64,000 nucleotides of DNA from positions 1-64,000 of the forward strand of contig DAHUYG010000043.1 of NCBI GenBank assembly GCA_027315315.1. The letters are read 5' to 3'. This stretch comes from Acidimicrobiaceae bacterium. GTDB taxonomy: Bacteria; Actinomycetota; Acidimicrobiia; Acidimicrobiales; RAAP-2. Shown in pieces: positions 1 to 8,833 of this stretch. The notes below the pieces were generated by a model, which worked only from the letters and a program-made list of their open reading frames with translations, had not been told where the DNA came from and searched no databases. The translations under genes were made by a program, and so were the position numbers. The stretch's first letter is position 1. Each line of letters opens with the position of its first letter.

Positions 1-2
1 GG

Positions 3-1009
3 GTGGTGTCGGCGCTCGAGCTGTGCTGGCGGGCGGCCCGGATGCCGGCAGGCAAGCGGCTCGCCCCCATGCTCTGGGTCCTCGTCCCTCTGCTCCGCCG
101 GGACGGCGAGGTGGTCCTGACCGATTCGGAGGCCGACCTCCTCGTGGCAATGAGCCCGGCCACCATCGACCGGCGCCTGGCGGGGGCCAAGGTGTTGGCC
201 GGGTTCCGGGGAGTGAGCCACACCAAGCCAGGTTCCCTCCTCAAGACCCAGATCCCCATCCGGACCTGGTCGGAGTGGGACGAGGACATGCCCGGCTTCG
301 TCGAGATCGACCTGGTGGGCCACGAGGGGGCAACTCCTTCGGCGAGTTCTGCTTCACGCTGACCGTGACCGACGTGGCCACCGGCTGGACCATCAACCGG
401 TCCGTGCGCAACAAATCCGCCATCCGGGTCATCGAGGCCATCGAGCACTGCTGTCGCCAGTTCCCCTTCCCCATCAAGGGCATCGATTCGGACAACGGCT
501 CCGAGTTCATCAACGCCGACCTGCTCGAGTGGTGCGTGGCGAAGAAGGTCACCTTCACCAGGTCCCGGCCGGGCAACAAGAACGACGGCTGCCACGTGGA
601 GCAGAAGAACTGGACCCACGTGCGTGAACTGGTCGGCTACCTGCGCTTCGACACCGAAGCCGAGCTCGAGGTTCTCAACGCGATCTGGATCCTCGAGCAG
701 AACTACACCAACCTGCTCCTCACCCAGCAGAAGCTCGTCACCCGCACCCGGGTCGGCTCCAAGGTCATCAAGCGGCACGACACCGCCCAAAGCCCCTACC
801 AGCGCCTCGGGGCCACCGGAGTGCTCACCCCGTCCAAGAAGGCCGCACTCACGAGGGCCCGCAACACCCTCCGCCCGGGCCATCACCAGGCCGAGATCAC
901 CCGACTCACCACCCAGCTCCAGCGCCTCGCCCTGGCCAAGACCGGACCCCCGCCACGGACCGTCAACCGGGCATTCAACGAGCGTCGCGAGGCGCGGGGT
1001 TCTTCGTGA
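3..1009 (+). pseudogene. DDE (rve-type) transposase, frameshifted and 5'-truncated by the window edge
   Basis: Two reading frames together make one integrase-core transposase. The first (from the window start to about 335) ends its meaningful part at the VEIDLVGHEG segment. The second picks up at GGNSFGEFCFTLTVTD and runs to the stop at 1009. The switch lies in a run of G near 326-330, so a one-base loss would explain it. The catalytic triad is visible: D in EIDLVGH, D in IDSDNGSEF, and E in NDGCHVEQKN with 35 residues between the second D and the E (D35E). The C-terminal part has the long polar tail seen in actinobacterial integrase-type transposases. As written it cannot make one full protein unless programmed frameshifting occurs. 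The 5' end may extend beyond the window. Confidence 0.82.
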
Positions 1010-1050
1010 GGCAACGAATACCCTTGGCGCGGGATTTGACGTGAGGCAAC
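1005..1050 (+). repeat. 11-bp direct repeat beside the transposase, possible element end
   Basis: The 11-mer CGTGAGGCAAC occurs at 1005-1015, overlapping the transposase stop, and again at 1040-1050. It lies between the transposase and leuS, where terminal repeats of an insertion sequence would be expected. The other end of the element is outside the window, so the matching terminal repeat cannot be checked. Confidence 0.4.
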
Positions 1051-1093
1051 AGGGGATGCCAGAGCAACCGTGATGCTGATTTAGCATTCGTCG

Positions 1094-3577
1094 ATGGCAC
1101 GCGCCTACGACGCGGTTGGCGTCGAGAAGAAGTGGCAGGAGCGCTGGCGCGACGACGGCTTCTACGAGGTCGACAACGACGACCCCCGCCCGGCGCACTA
1201 CTCGCTCAGCATGTACCCCTACCCCTCGGGGCCCGCCCACCAGGGCCATGTGCGCAACTACACCTTCGGCGACCTCCTGGTCCGCTTCCGGACCATGCTC
1301 GGCTATTCGGTGCTCTCGCCCTTCGGATTCGACTCCTTCGGCCTTCCGGCCGAGAACGCCGCGATCAAGACCGGGACCCACCCCCGGGTCTTCACCGAGG
1401 AGCGGATTGCCGAGCTGAAGGAGTCGATCATCCGCCTGGGCGCCGTCTACGACTGGCGCCGTGAGGTCCGGAGCCACGACCCGGACTACATCCGCTGGAA
1501 CCAGGTCATCTTCCTCCGGTTCTTGGAGGCCGGCCTCGCCTACCGGGCCAAGGCCGCGGTCAACTGGTGCCCGGGCTGCCAGACCGTGCTCGCCAACGAG
1601 CAGGTGCTGGCCGACGGGCGCTGTGAGCGCTCCGGCGACCTCGTGGAGCGGCGGGACCTCGAGCAGTGGTTCTTCAGGATCACCCAGTACGCCGACGAGC
1701 TCTTGGCGGCGATCGCCCCCCTCGAGTGGCCCGAGAAGGTCAAGACGATGCAGCGGAACTGGATCGGTCGGTCCGAGGGCGCGGAGTTCGACCTCTTCGT
1801 CCAGGGCCCCGACGGCGCCCCCACAGACGTCGCGATACGGGTCTTCACGACCAGACCCGACACGAGCTTCGGGATGACCTACGCCGTGCTCGCCCCCGAG
1901 CACCCGCTCGTCGACGCCCTCACCACCGACGAGCAGCGGGCCGCCGTCGACGAGCTCCGCCAGCGGGCGAGCGGGTCGACCGAGATCGAGCGGACCCGTG
2001 CCGCCGAGGCCGGGGAGGAGCTGACCAAGCGCGGCGCCTTCACCGGAAGCTATGTCCTCAATCCCTTCACCGCCGAGCCGGTGCCCGTCTATGTCGCCGA
2101 CTACGTCCTCATGGGTTACGGCACGGGGGCGATCATGGCCGTGCCGGCCGAGGACGAACGCGACTGGGCCTTCGCCGAGGCGTACGGGCTGCCGATCGTC
2201 CGGACGGTGCAGCCGCCCGAGGGCTTCGCAGGCGGGGCGTACAGCGGGGACGGCGAGAAGATCAACAGCGGCTTCCTCGACGGCCTCGATGTCCCGACCG
2301 CCAAGGCCAGGGCGATCGAGTGGCTCGAGAAGGAGGGCGTGGGCACCAAGAAGGTCAACTTCAGGCTCCGCGACTGGCTCGTCTCACGACAGCGCTTCTG
2401 GGGCTGCCCGATCCCGATCGTGTACTGCGAAGGGGACGGCATCGTCGGCGTCCCCGAGGATCGGCTCCCGGTGCTCGCCCCCGACGACGTCGAGTTCCTG
2501 CCGAGCGGCCAGTCCCCCCTGGCCCTTCACGAGGCCTTCGTGCACACGACCTGTCCGATCTGCGGCGGGCCGGCCCGGCGGGAGACCGACACGATGGACA
2601 CCTTCGTCGACTCGAGCTGGTACTTCCTCCGGTTCTGCAACCCGTGGTACGAGGACGGCCCGGTCGACCCGGCGGCCGCCCGGCGCTGGATGCCCGTCAA
2701 CGAGTACATCGGTGGCATCGAGCACGCCATCTTGCACCTGCTCTACGCGCGCTTCTACGTGCGGGCCCTCATGGACACCGGCCTCATCCCCGAGATCGAG
2801 CGTGAGCCGTTCGCCCACTACTTTGCCCAGGGGATGATCCGCATGGACGGGTCCAAGATGTCCAAGTCCAAGGGGAACCTGATCGCGCCGTCGTCGTACT
2901 TCGAGCGCGTCGGCGCGGACGCGCTCCGGTTCTTCCACCTCTCGGTCGGGCCCCCCGAGCAGGACTTCGACTGGACCGACCAGACCGAGGAGGTCATCGA
3001 TGGCTGTGGCCGTTTCCTCGATCGCCTGTGGGTCTCGCTCGTGGAGGACGCCCCGGCCGGTCGCAGCGGGCCGCTCGAAGAGGCCGACTGGGCACTGCGG
3101 CGCGTCGTGCACCGGAGCATCCGAGCGGTGACGGGCGAGATCGAGCGGTGGTCGTTCAATACCGCCGCCGCCCACTGTCGCGAGCTGCACAACGCGATCC
3201 TTCGCTACGCGCGCGAGGAGCCCGGTCCCCACGCGGAGGTCTTCGACGAGGCGGCCGACACGCTCCTGCTCCTCCTCGCACCGATGATCCCGCACCTGAG
3301 CGCCGAGATCTGGGAACGGCGGCACCCCGGAGCGCCGGGGATCCACGCCCAGCGCTGGCCCTCGTTCGACCCCGAGCTCGTGAAGGAGCGCTCCGTCACG
3401 ATGGTCGTCCAGGTGAACGGCAAGGTACGCGATCGGATCGAGGTCGGCTCGGACACCACGGCCGAGCAGGCCGAGCGCCTGGCGCTGGCCTCACCGAGGG
3501 TGGCCGAGCTCCTCGCAGGGGCCACGCCGCGACGAGTGGTGGTGCGTCCACCGACGCTCGTCAACGTCGTGGCATAA
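1094..3577 (+). CDS. leuS: Leucyl-tRNA synthetase
   Basis: Class I aminoacyl-tRNA synthetase charging tRNA-Leu in the cytoplasm; 827 residues, normal for bacterial LeuRS. The HIGH-type motif is in the PSGPAHQGHVRNYTFGD segment near residue 45. A large CP1 editing region follows. The KMSKS motif (MSKSKGN) is near residue 590, followed by the helical anticodon-binding domain and a C-terminal domain (VVQVNGKVRDRI). The ATG at 1094 gives the conserved N-terminus (YDAVGVEKKWQERW). No convincing Shine-Dalgarno or TANNNT element is seen; the insertion-element remnant ends about 45 bp upstream and may have replaced the native promoter. Confidence 0.97.
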   Translation: MARAYDAVGVEKKWQERWRDDGFYEVDNDDPRPAHYSLSMYPYPSGPAHQGHVRNYTFGDLLVRFRTMLGYSVLSPFGFDSFGLPAENAAIKTGTHPRVFTEERIAELKESIIRLGAVYDWRREVRSHDPDYIRWNQVIFLRFLEAGLAYRAKAAVNWCPGCQTVLANEQVLADGRCERSGDLVERRDLEQWFFRITQYADELLAAIAPLEWPEKVKTMQRNWIGRSEGAEFDLFVQGPDGAPTDVAIRVFTTRPDTSFGMTYAVLAPEHPLVDALTTDEQRAAVDELRQRASGSTEIERTRAAEAGEELTKRGAFTGSYVLNPFTAEPVPVYVADYVLMGYGTGAIMAVPAEDERDWAFAEAYGLPIVRTVQPPEGFAGGAYSGDGEKINSGFLDGLDVPTAKARAIEWLEKEGVGTKKVNFRLRDWLVSRQRFWGCPIPIVYCEGDGIVGVPEDRLPVLAPDDVEFLPSGQSPLALHEAFVHTTCPICGGPARRETDTMDTFVDSSWYFLRFCNPWYEDGPVDPAAARRWMPVNEYIGGIEHAILHLLYARFYVRALMDTGLIPEIEREPFAHYFAQGMIRMDGSKMSKSKGNLIAPSSYFERVGADALRFFHLSVGPPEQDFDWTDQTEEVIDGCGRFLDRLWVSLVEDAPAGRSGPLEEADWALRRVVHRSIRAVTGEIERWSFNTAAAHCRELHNAILRYAREEPGPHAEVFDEAADTLLLLLAPMIPHLSAEIWERRHPGAPGIHAQRWPSFDPELVKERSVTMVVQVNGKVRDRIEVGSDTTAEQAERLALASPRVAELLAGATPRRVVVRPPTLVNVVA

Positions 3578-3587
3578 ATGGAACCCA

Positions 3588-4241
3588 ATGCCTCTGGCCT
3601 CCCAGCAGAGCCTCTTCGCTGAGGACGCCCTCGACGACGAGCCGCCGCCGCTCGCCGCCGAGGCGCCGGCTCGGTCCGAGACTGTCCCGATCGGGGTCCC
3701 CGAGATCGAGATCCGGACCTCCAAGCGCCGTCGGAAGAGCGCCACCGCGTACTGGAGCGGGGGCCGGATCGTCGTGCTGCTCCCGAACCACCTGCGGGGT
3801 AGGGACCGCAAGGAAATGGTCGACTGGCTGGTCGCCCGGGTCCTCTCCCGGCGCCCCGGCGCGGCATCCTCAGACCGGGCACTCCACGAGCGCGCGCTCA
3901 GGCTGGCGGGCCGCTACGTGCCCGGCGCCGAGCCTCTCTCGGTGCGATGGGTCACCAACCAGCACAAGCGCTGGGCCTCGTGCACGGTCGACACGGGCGA
4001 GATCCGCCTCTCGCACCGCCTGCGCGACGTGCCCGAGTGGGTGCTCGACGCCGTGCTGGTCCACGAGCTCGCGCACCTCGTCCATCCGGACCACTCGGCG
4101 CGCTTCCACGCGCTGGCCGACCGCTTCCCGCGCCAGTCCGAGGCGTCCACGTTCCTCGAGGGCTACGCGCTGGGCCTCGACGCGGCCCCGCTGTGCCGCG
4201 GGGCCGATGATGGGCGAGCCGCCCCCGCTACAGCTCCTTGA
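3588..4241 (+). CDS. YgjP-like (DUF45/SprT-like) zinc metallopeptidase
   Basis: 217 residues. The C-terminal half has the hallmark of the YgjP/WLM metallopeptidase group: KRWASCTVDTGEIRLSHRLR, then the zinc site VHELAHLVHPDHSARFH near residues 156-172 (HExxH plus a third His). The N-terminal 60 residues are acidic and Pro/Ala-rich and look disordered. It lies 10 bp after leuS, so co-transcription is likely. Its last 14 bp overlap the convergent gene at 4228-5235. Substrate unknown. Confidence 0.85.
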   Translation: MPLASQQSLFAEDALDDEPPPLAAEAPARSETVPIGVPEIEIRTSKRRRKSATAYWSGGRIVVLLPNHLRGRDRKEMVDWLVARVLSRRPGAASSDRALHERALRLAGRYVPGAEPLSVRWVTNQHKRWASCTVDTGEIRLSHRLRDVPEWVLDAVLVHELAHLVHPDHSARFHALADRFPRQSEASTFLEGYALGLDAAPLCRGADDGRAAPATAP

Positions 4242-5235
4242 ACTTGGCCAGCACCTCGGAGAGCTTGTCCTGCTCCATCCGGTAGGGGGCATAGAAGCTG
4301 AACCGGTCGATGAGGTCGCCGACCCGCTCGCCGACGAGCGCCGGCACCTCCTCGATCGGGGCGACGATCGCGAACGCGTCGAGCATCTCGTCGGTGATGC
4401 GCTCGCCCATCGCCTCCCATTCGCCGCGCTTGGACATGATGTTGAGTTCGTCGCCGACCTCGCCCCAGCCGTGCAACTCGAGCACCGGCCGGTACGCAGG
4501 GGTCGAGCCGTAGAAGGCGATCTGGCGCTTGGTGGCCGTCTTGGCCGCCTCGAACTGCTCGCCCTCTCCGGTGACCACGAAGCCCGGGTAGGCGACGGTC
4601 AGGTCCTTGCGCGTCTTGCCCGCCTTGGCCGCACCGCGCTCGAGCGCGGGGATCGTCACCTCGCGCAGGTAGCGGTGCGTCGTGAAGCCATGGACGATCA
4701 TCCCGTCGCCGGCCTCGCCGGCCACCTCGGTCATGAGCTCGCCGACCGCCGCGAGGATGATCTTGGGGTTGCCGTAGGGGTTCGGTCCGGGGTTGAAGAA
4801 CGGCGTCATCAAGGTGTGGGTGTAGAAGTCGCCGCGGAAGTCGAGCTTGGTGCCGTTGGCCCAGCAGTCCCAGATGGCCCGGATGGCGAAGAGCATCTCG
4901 CGCATGCGGGGCGCCGGGTGCGACCACTCCATGGAGAACCGCTTGGTGATGTGCGGCTTGATCTGGGAGCCGAGACCGAGGATGAACCGCCCGCCCGAGA
5001 GCTCCTGGAGATCGTTGGCCATCATGGCGAGGGTCATCGGGTTGCGTGCGAAGGCGACCGCGATGGCGGTGCCGAGCTCCAGGCGCTCGGTCGCCTGCGA
5101 GGCGATGGCGAGGGGGAGGAAGGGGTCGTGCCCGGTCTCGGCCGACCACGCCCCGTCGTAGCCCAGGGCCTCGACAGCCTGGGCCGATCGGGCCGCGCCC
5201 TCCCTCGTGAACCCGATCCCGCCGTCAATCTTCAT
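4228..5235 (-). CDS. LLM-class F420-dependent oxidoreductase (TIGR03617-like)
   Basis: 335 residues, full length for a luciferase-like monooxygenase-fold enzyme. Recognisable segments are ALGYDGAWSAETGHDPFLPL near the N-terminus, the LGTAIAVAFARNPM strand, SGGRFILGLGSQ, and the cofactor-contacting GNPKIILAAVGELM region. Actinobacterial members usually use reduced F420 rather than FMN, but the cofactor cannot be fixed from sequence. The start has a strong GAGGAGGG ribosome site. It is last in a leftward trio after the phosphotransferase and PAC2 genes and overlaps the end of the metallopeptidase gene tail to tail. Confidence 0.88.
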   Translation of the reverse strand: MKIDGGIGFTREGAARSAQAVEALGYDGAWSAETGHDPFLPLAIASQATERLELGTAIAVAFARNPMTLAMMANDLQELSGGRFILGLGSQIKPHITKRFSMEWSHPAPRMREMLFAIRAIWDCWANGTKLDFRGDFYTHTLMTPFFNPGPNPYGNPKIILAAVGELMTEVAGEAGDGMIVHGFTTHRYLREVTIPALERGAAKAGKTRKDLTVAYPGFVVTGEGEQFEAAKTATKRQIAFYGSTPAYRPVLELHGWGEVGDELNIMSKRGEWEAMGERITDEMLDAFAIVAPIEEVPALVGERVGDLIDRFSFYAPYRMEQDKLSEVLAKFKEL

Positions 5236-5265
5236 CGGTTGTCCCTCCTCGGTACATCGATCGGC

Positions 5266-6150
5266 TCAATGGTCCTCGCCGCGGAGGAATTTCTCCAGTT
5301 CGGCGGCCAGCTCGTCGCCCGAGGGGAGCGTCTCGACCCCGAGCGGGTTGCCCTCGGCGCTGTCGATGGCCTCCTCGAGCTTGTGGACCATCGCGACATG
5401 CTCACGGTTCGACGCGATCACCTCGTCCACCTGGCGGCGCGAGGCGTCCGCCGCCCGGCGCAGCTCCGAGGAGTCGTAGGCGAGCCCGGCAATCGACCCG
5501 AGACCCTCGACCAGTGCGACGCTCGCCTCGGGGAACGCCATCGCCGCGACGTAGTGGGGGACCCGGGCCCACAGCGTGACCATGTCGAGGCCGGCCTCGC
5601 CGAAGCCGATCTCGAGGGCCGAGATCACCCCGGCCGGCACCTCGAGCTCCCCTCGGGTCCGGCCGACCCGGTCGATCAGCTCCGAGGAGGTCGGCGGGGC
5701 GGTCGCGACCAGGCGCACCGGACGCGTGTGGGGCGCGGGGGCCGGGAACGCGCCGAGTCCCACGGCGAGCCGGACCCCGAAGCGCTGCGAGAGCTCGACG
5801 ACGGCGTCGACGAAGCCGCGCCAGTGGAAGTCGGGCTCCGGGCCGACCAGGTACAAGACGTCGTTGCCCGCCGCGTCCTGGGCGGCCCGCAGCTGGGTCT
5901 GGGGCCAGGTGAGCTCGGTGTTCACGCCGTTGACCAGGCGCACGACCGGTCGGCGGGCCCGCTGGTCCAAGAAGTGGTCGCCGTCGAAGGTGGCGACGAG
6001 GTCGCTGCTCGAGGCCGCGAGCACCGCTGCGATCGCCGTGGCCGCCCCGAGACCCGCGTCGACCCAGCCCTCGAGCCCGATCACGAGTGCCGGCCGGTGC
6101 AGCGCGGGTTCCTCGATGATCCGGTAGAGGGGTCGGCCGTCCGGGCTCAT
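5266..6150 (-). CDS. PAC2 family protein (proteasome assembly chaperone-like fold)
   Basis: 294 residues. The start LYRIIEEPALHRPALVIGLEGWVDAG and the later NPLGVETLPSGDELAAELEKFLRGED are typical of the actinobacterial PAC2 family, which shares its fold with eukaryotic proteasome-assembly chaperones; the bacterial role is not established. It sits 10 bp downstream of the phosphotransferase and 30 bp upstream of the LLM oxidoreductase, so a three-gene operon is likely. No proteasome genes are in the window. Confidence 0.85.
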   Translation of the reverse strand: MSPDGRPLYRIIEEPALHRPALVIGLEGWVDAGLGAATAIAAVLAASSSDLVATFDGDHFLDQRARRPVVRLVNGVNTELTWPQTQLRAAQDAAGNDVLYLVGPEPDFHWRGFVDAVVELSQRFGVRLAVGLGAFPAPAPHTRPVRLVATAPPTSSELIDRVGRTRGELEVPAGVISALEIGFGEAGLDMVTLWARVPHYVAAMAFPEASVALVEGLGSIAGLAYDSSELRRAADASRRQVDEVIASNREHVAMVHKLEEAIDSAEGNPLGVETLPSGDELAAELEKFLRGEDH

Positions 6151-6160
6151 CGGGCCCGGG

Positions 6161-7204
6161 TCACCACGCCGCGAGGGTGTCGGCCGCGCTCATCACCATG
6201 CGCCGCACCGTCTCGGGATAACCCTCGAAGCCTCCCGAGTCGCCCCCGCCGGCCCCACCCAGGTAACGCGCGTAGACGCCCTGCATGATGCAGGCCAGCT
6301 TCCACTGCCCGAACGCGGTGTAGAAGGGGAGGGCGGCGAGGTCACGGCCCGACATCTCGGCGTAGCGGTCGAACAACTGTCGCTTGGTGATCATCCCGGG
6401 CGCGGTAGTGGCCGAGATGCCGATGCCTGCCTCGTCCTCGGCCCGGTCGTTCCAGTAGACGCTCAACAACCCGAGGTCGGCCATGGGGTCACCGAGCGTG
6501 CACAGCTCCCAGTCCAAGATGGCCCGGACGTGCCCGGCGTCGTCGAAGACCGTGTTGTCGAGTCGGTAGTCGCCGTGCACGATCCCGAGCCCGATCTGTT
6601 CGGGGATCCGGTCCCGCAGCTCGTCGCCGACCCGTTCGACCAGCCCGCCGTAGTCGTCGCCGTTCACGATCCCGTTGCGGAACTGCTCGCTCCAGCGCTT
6701 GATCTGGCGCTCGATGTAGCCCTCACGGCGAGCCAGGTCGCCCAGCCCGACGTCGTCGGGGTTGATCGCGTGCAGCGCGGCGAGGGTCTCGGCGAGATTG
6801 CGACCGATCTCGGGGCGAACCGACTCCTCGTAGGCCACGACGACCTGCTCGGCGCTGCGCAGGATGTGGCCGTCGACGAACTCCATCACGTAGAAGGGCG
6901 CCTGGTTCACCGAGTCGTCGGTGCAGAGCCCGATCGCGGTGGCGACGGGGATGCCGGCCGGCCCGAGCGCCGAGATGACGCGGTGCTCGCGGCTCATGTC
7001 GTGTGCGGTCGGCAACACGTGGCTGACCGGCGGGCGGCGGAGCGCCCATTGGTGGCCCGCAGCGTCGCTCACCCGGTAGGTGAGGTTCGACCGGCCGCCT
7101 GCGATCAGCTCGAACTCGAGCGGCAGCTCCACATCGGCAACGTGCTCGGTGAACCACTTCGACACGTTCTGCTCATCGATCCCCCGGACTGGCACGAAAC
7201 GCAC
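6161..7204 (-). CDS. Phosphotransferase family protein (APH/ACAD10-like kinase fold)
   Basis: 347 residues. The aminoglycoside-phosphotransferase-like kinase fold is shown by RSNLTYRVSDAAGHQWALRRPP (nucleotide loop), the catalytic-loop motif GIVHGDYRLDNTVFD, and the metal-binding motif AILDWELCTLGDPMADLG. Actinobacterial members near acyl-CoA genes are often annotated as acyl-CoA-dehydrogenase-associated kinases; the substrate here is unknown. GTG start at 7204. First gene of a leftward trio, diverging from the thioredoxin-TPR gene across 91 bp. Confidence 0.88.
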   Translation of the reverse strand: MRFVPVRGIDEQNVSKWFTEHVADVELPLEFELIAGGRSNLTYRVSDAAGHQWALRRPPVSHVLPTAHDMSREHRVISALGPAGIPVATAIGLCTDDSVNQAPFYVMEFVDGHILRSAEQVVVAYEESVRPEIGRNLAETLAALHAINPDDVGLGDLARREGYIERQIKRWSEQFRNGIVNGDDYGGLVERVGDELRDRIPEQIGLGIVHGDYRLDNTVFDDAGHVRAILDWELCTLGDPMADLGLLSVYWNDRAEDEAGIGISATTAPGMITKRQLFDRYAEMSGRDLAALPFYTAFGQWKLACIMQGVYARYLGGAGGGDSGGFEGYPETVRRMVMSAADTLAAW

Positions 7205-7281
7205 AGTAGTTGGTCACCTCAGCGGGGTTCCCGACCGCGGCCACGCCCCGGCCGGGGGCCCGGGATCGCCGAGCGACCGGG

Positions 7282-7287
7282 TAGGGT
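7282..7287 (+). promoter_or_regulatory. -10 element (TAGGGT), leaderless-type
   Basis: TAGGGT fits TANNNT and ends 8 bp before the ATG at 7296, so transcription would begin at or next to the start codon. No Shine-Dalgarno precedes the gene. Confidence 0.5.
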
Positions 7288-7295
7288 CCGAGGTC

Positions 7296-8000
7296 ATGGC
7301 CGACGTCACGGACGCCACCTTCCAGACCGCCGTCATCGAGCGCTCCATGACCGTGCCGGTCGTGGTCGACCTCTGGGCGCCGTGGTGCGGGCCCTGCAAG
7401 ACCCTCGGGCCGATCATCGAGCGGGTGGTCGCGGCCACCGAGGGGGCCGTCGAGCTGGCCAAGGTCAACGTGGACGAGAACCCCCAGGTGGCCGCCAGCT
7501 TCCAGATCCAGTCGATCCCCGCCGTCTACGCCCTACGGGACGGCAAGGTGGTCGACGGGTTCGTCGGGGCGCTCCCCGAAGCCCAGGTGGCCCAGTTCGT
7601 GGCCGGCCTGGCGCCGGCGCCGAGCGAGACCGACCTGCTCGTGGCCAAGGGGGACGAATCCTCGCTGCGCCAGGCGCTCGAGTCCGAGCCGGCGCACCAG
7701 GGCGCGGTGACCGCGCTCGCCCGCCTGCTCGCAGAGCGCGGCGACACCGAGGAGGCGCTCGGTCTCCTGGCCCGCATCCCCGAGAACGCCGAGACCCGGG
7801 CGATCGCCGCCCACGCTCGGCTGACCGAGCGCAACGTGGACGTCACCGACGACGCGACCGCGCTGCTCGACCAGCTGCTCGAGCGGGTGCGCGACGACGA
7901 GGACGCAAGGCAGGAGTTCCTCGACCTGCTGGAGGCCATGGGTCCGGAGGATCCCCGCACCACCCGGTACCGCAAGGCGTTGTCGGCCCGACTGTTCTGA
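7296..8000 (+). CDS. Thioredoxin-domain protein with C-terminal TPR-like region (CnoX/YbbN type)
   Basis: 234 residues. Residues 1-108 form a thioredoxin domain with the redox motif WCGPCK (C31, C34) and the cis-Pro segment IQSIPAVYAL. The rest is helical with TPR-like repeats (HQGAVTALARLLAERGDTEEALGLLARIP), as in CnoX/YbbN chaperedoxins, which protect proteins from oxidation and aggregation. Unlike E. coli YbbN, the CxxC is intact. The ATG at 7296 places the thioredoxin start correctly and overlaps nothing upstream. The stop overlaps the next ATG as ATGA/TGATG. Confidence 0.9.
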   Translation: MADVTDATFQTAVIERSMTVPVVVDLWAPWCGPCKTLGPIIERVVAATEGAVELAKVNVDENPQVAASFQIQSIPAVYALRDGKVVDGFVGALPEAQVAQFVAGLAPAPSETDLLVAKGDESSLRQALESEPAHQGAVTALARLLAERGDTEEALGLLARIPENAETRAIAAHARLTERNVDVTDDATALLDQLLERVRDDEDARQEFLDLLEAMGPEDPRTTRYRKALSARLF

Positions 8001-8833
8001 TGCCCGAGCTGCGGCTCGGGGAGCGGACCTACGACCTGGCGCACCGGGCGCTCGTCATGGGCATCTTGAACCGGACGCCCGACTCCTTCTACGACAGGGG
8101 ACTCACCTATGAGCTCGACGCGCTGTGCCGCCGGGCCGAGCAGCTGGTCGCCGAGGGCGCAGACATCCTGGACGTCGGCGGGGTGAAGGCCGGGCCGGGT
8201 CCCGAGGTGACCGAGACCGAGGAGCTCGACCGCGTGGTCGGCGCGATCGCGATCCTCGCCGGGCGCTTCGACGTCCCGATCTCGGTGGACACCTGGCGTG
8301 CCTCGGTCGCCAAGGAGTCCTACGCCGCCGGGGCGGTGCTCGGGAACGACATCAGCGGGTTCGGGGATCTCGAATACCTGGAGGTGAGCGCGGCTGCCGG
8401 AGCCAGCGTGGTGGCCACCCACATCCGGTTGGCGCCGAGGGTCGCCGATCCCGAGCCTGTCTACGACGACGTCGTGGCCGAGGTCGCGACGTTCCTCGGC
8501 GAACGGGCCGCCAGCGCGCTCGCCGCGGGCATCGACCGGTCCCGGATTATCGTCGACGCCGGCCTCGACCTCGGCAAGACGGCCGACCAGTCGCTCCAGC
8601 TGCTGCGGGCCTCCGACGCGCTCGCCGGGCTCGGCTATCCGCTGCTGCTGTCTGCCTCGAACAAGACGTTCCTCGGCAAGCTCCTCGATCTCGAGATCGA
8701 CCGGCGCCGGGAGGCCTCGCTCGCGGCGGCGGCCCTCGGGATCGCGCGGGGCTGTCGCATCCTCCGGGTCCACGACGTCCGCGCCGCGGTGCGCGTTCGC
8801 GACGTGCTCGGCGCGATCATCGAGCGCAGGTGA
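8000..8833 (+). CDS. folP2: Dihydropteroate synthase paralogue, FolP2 type
   Basis: 277 residues with the pterin-binding TIM-barrel. The first signature reads MGILNRTPDSFYDRG (from residue 20), where genuine DHPS has NVTPDSF; the second reads DVGGVKAGPG, where DHPS has DIGGESTRPG. Both changes match, from memory, the mycobacterial FolP2 group, whose member in M. leprae was reported to lack DHPS activity. SVDTWRA and NDISGFGD segments are present. The ATG overlaps the thioredoxin-TPR stop by one base and the end overlaps holA (GTGA). The enzyme may act on another substrate; sulfonamide-target function should not be assumed. Confidence 0.82.
   Translation: MPELRLGERTYDLAHRALVMGILNRTPDSFYDRGLTYELDALCRRAEQLVAEGADILDVGGVKAGPGPEVTETEELDRVVGAIAILAGRFDVPISVDTWRASVAKESYAAGAVLGNDISGFGDLEYLEVSAAAGASVVATHIRLAPRVADPEPVYDDVVAEVATFLGERAASALAAGIDRSRIIVDAGLDLGKTADQSLQLLRASDALAGLGYPLLLSASNKTFLGKLLDLEIDRRREASLAAAALGIARGCRILRVHDVRAAVRVRDVLGAIIERR

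Noticed and set aside
3028-6288. Very long open frame (over 1000 codons) running through leuS, the metallopeptidase and antisense to three genes
   Set aside because: Arg/Gly/Pro/Ala-rich composition with no family features; in DNA this GC-rich, stop codons are scarce in alternate frames. The overlapping genes have clear motifs.
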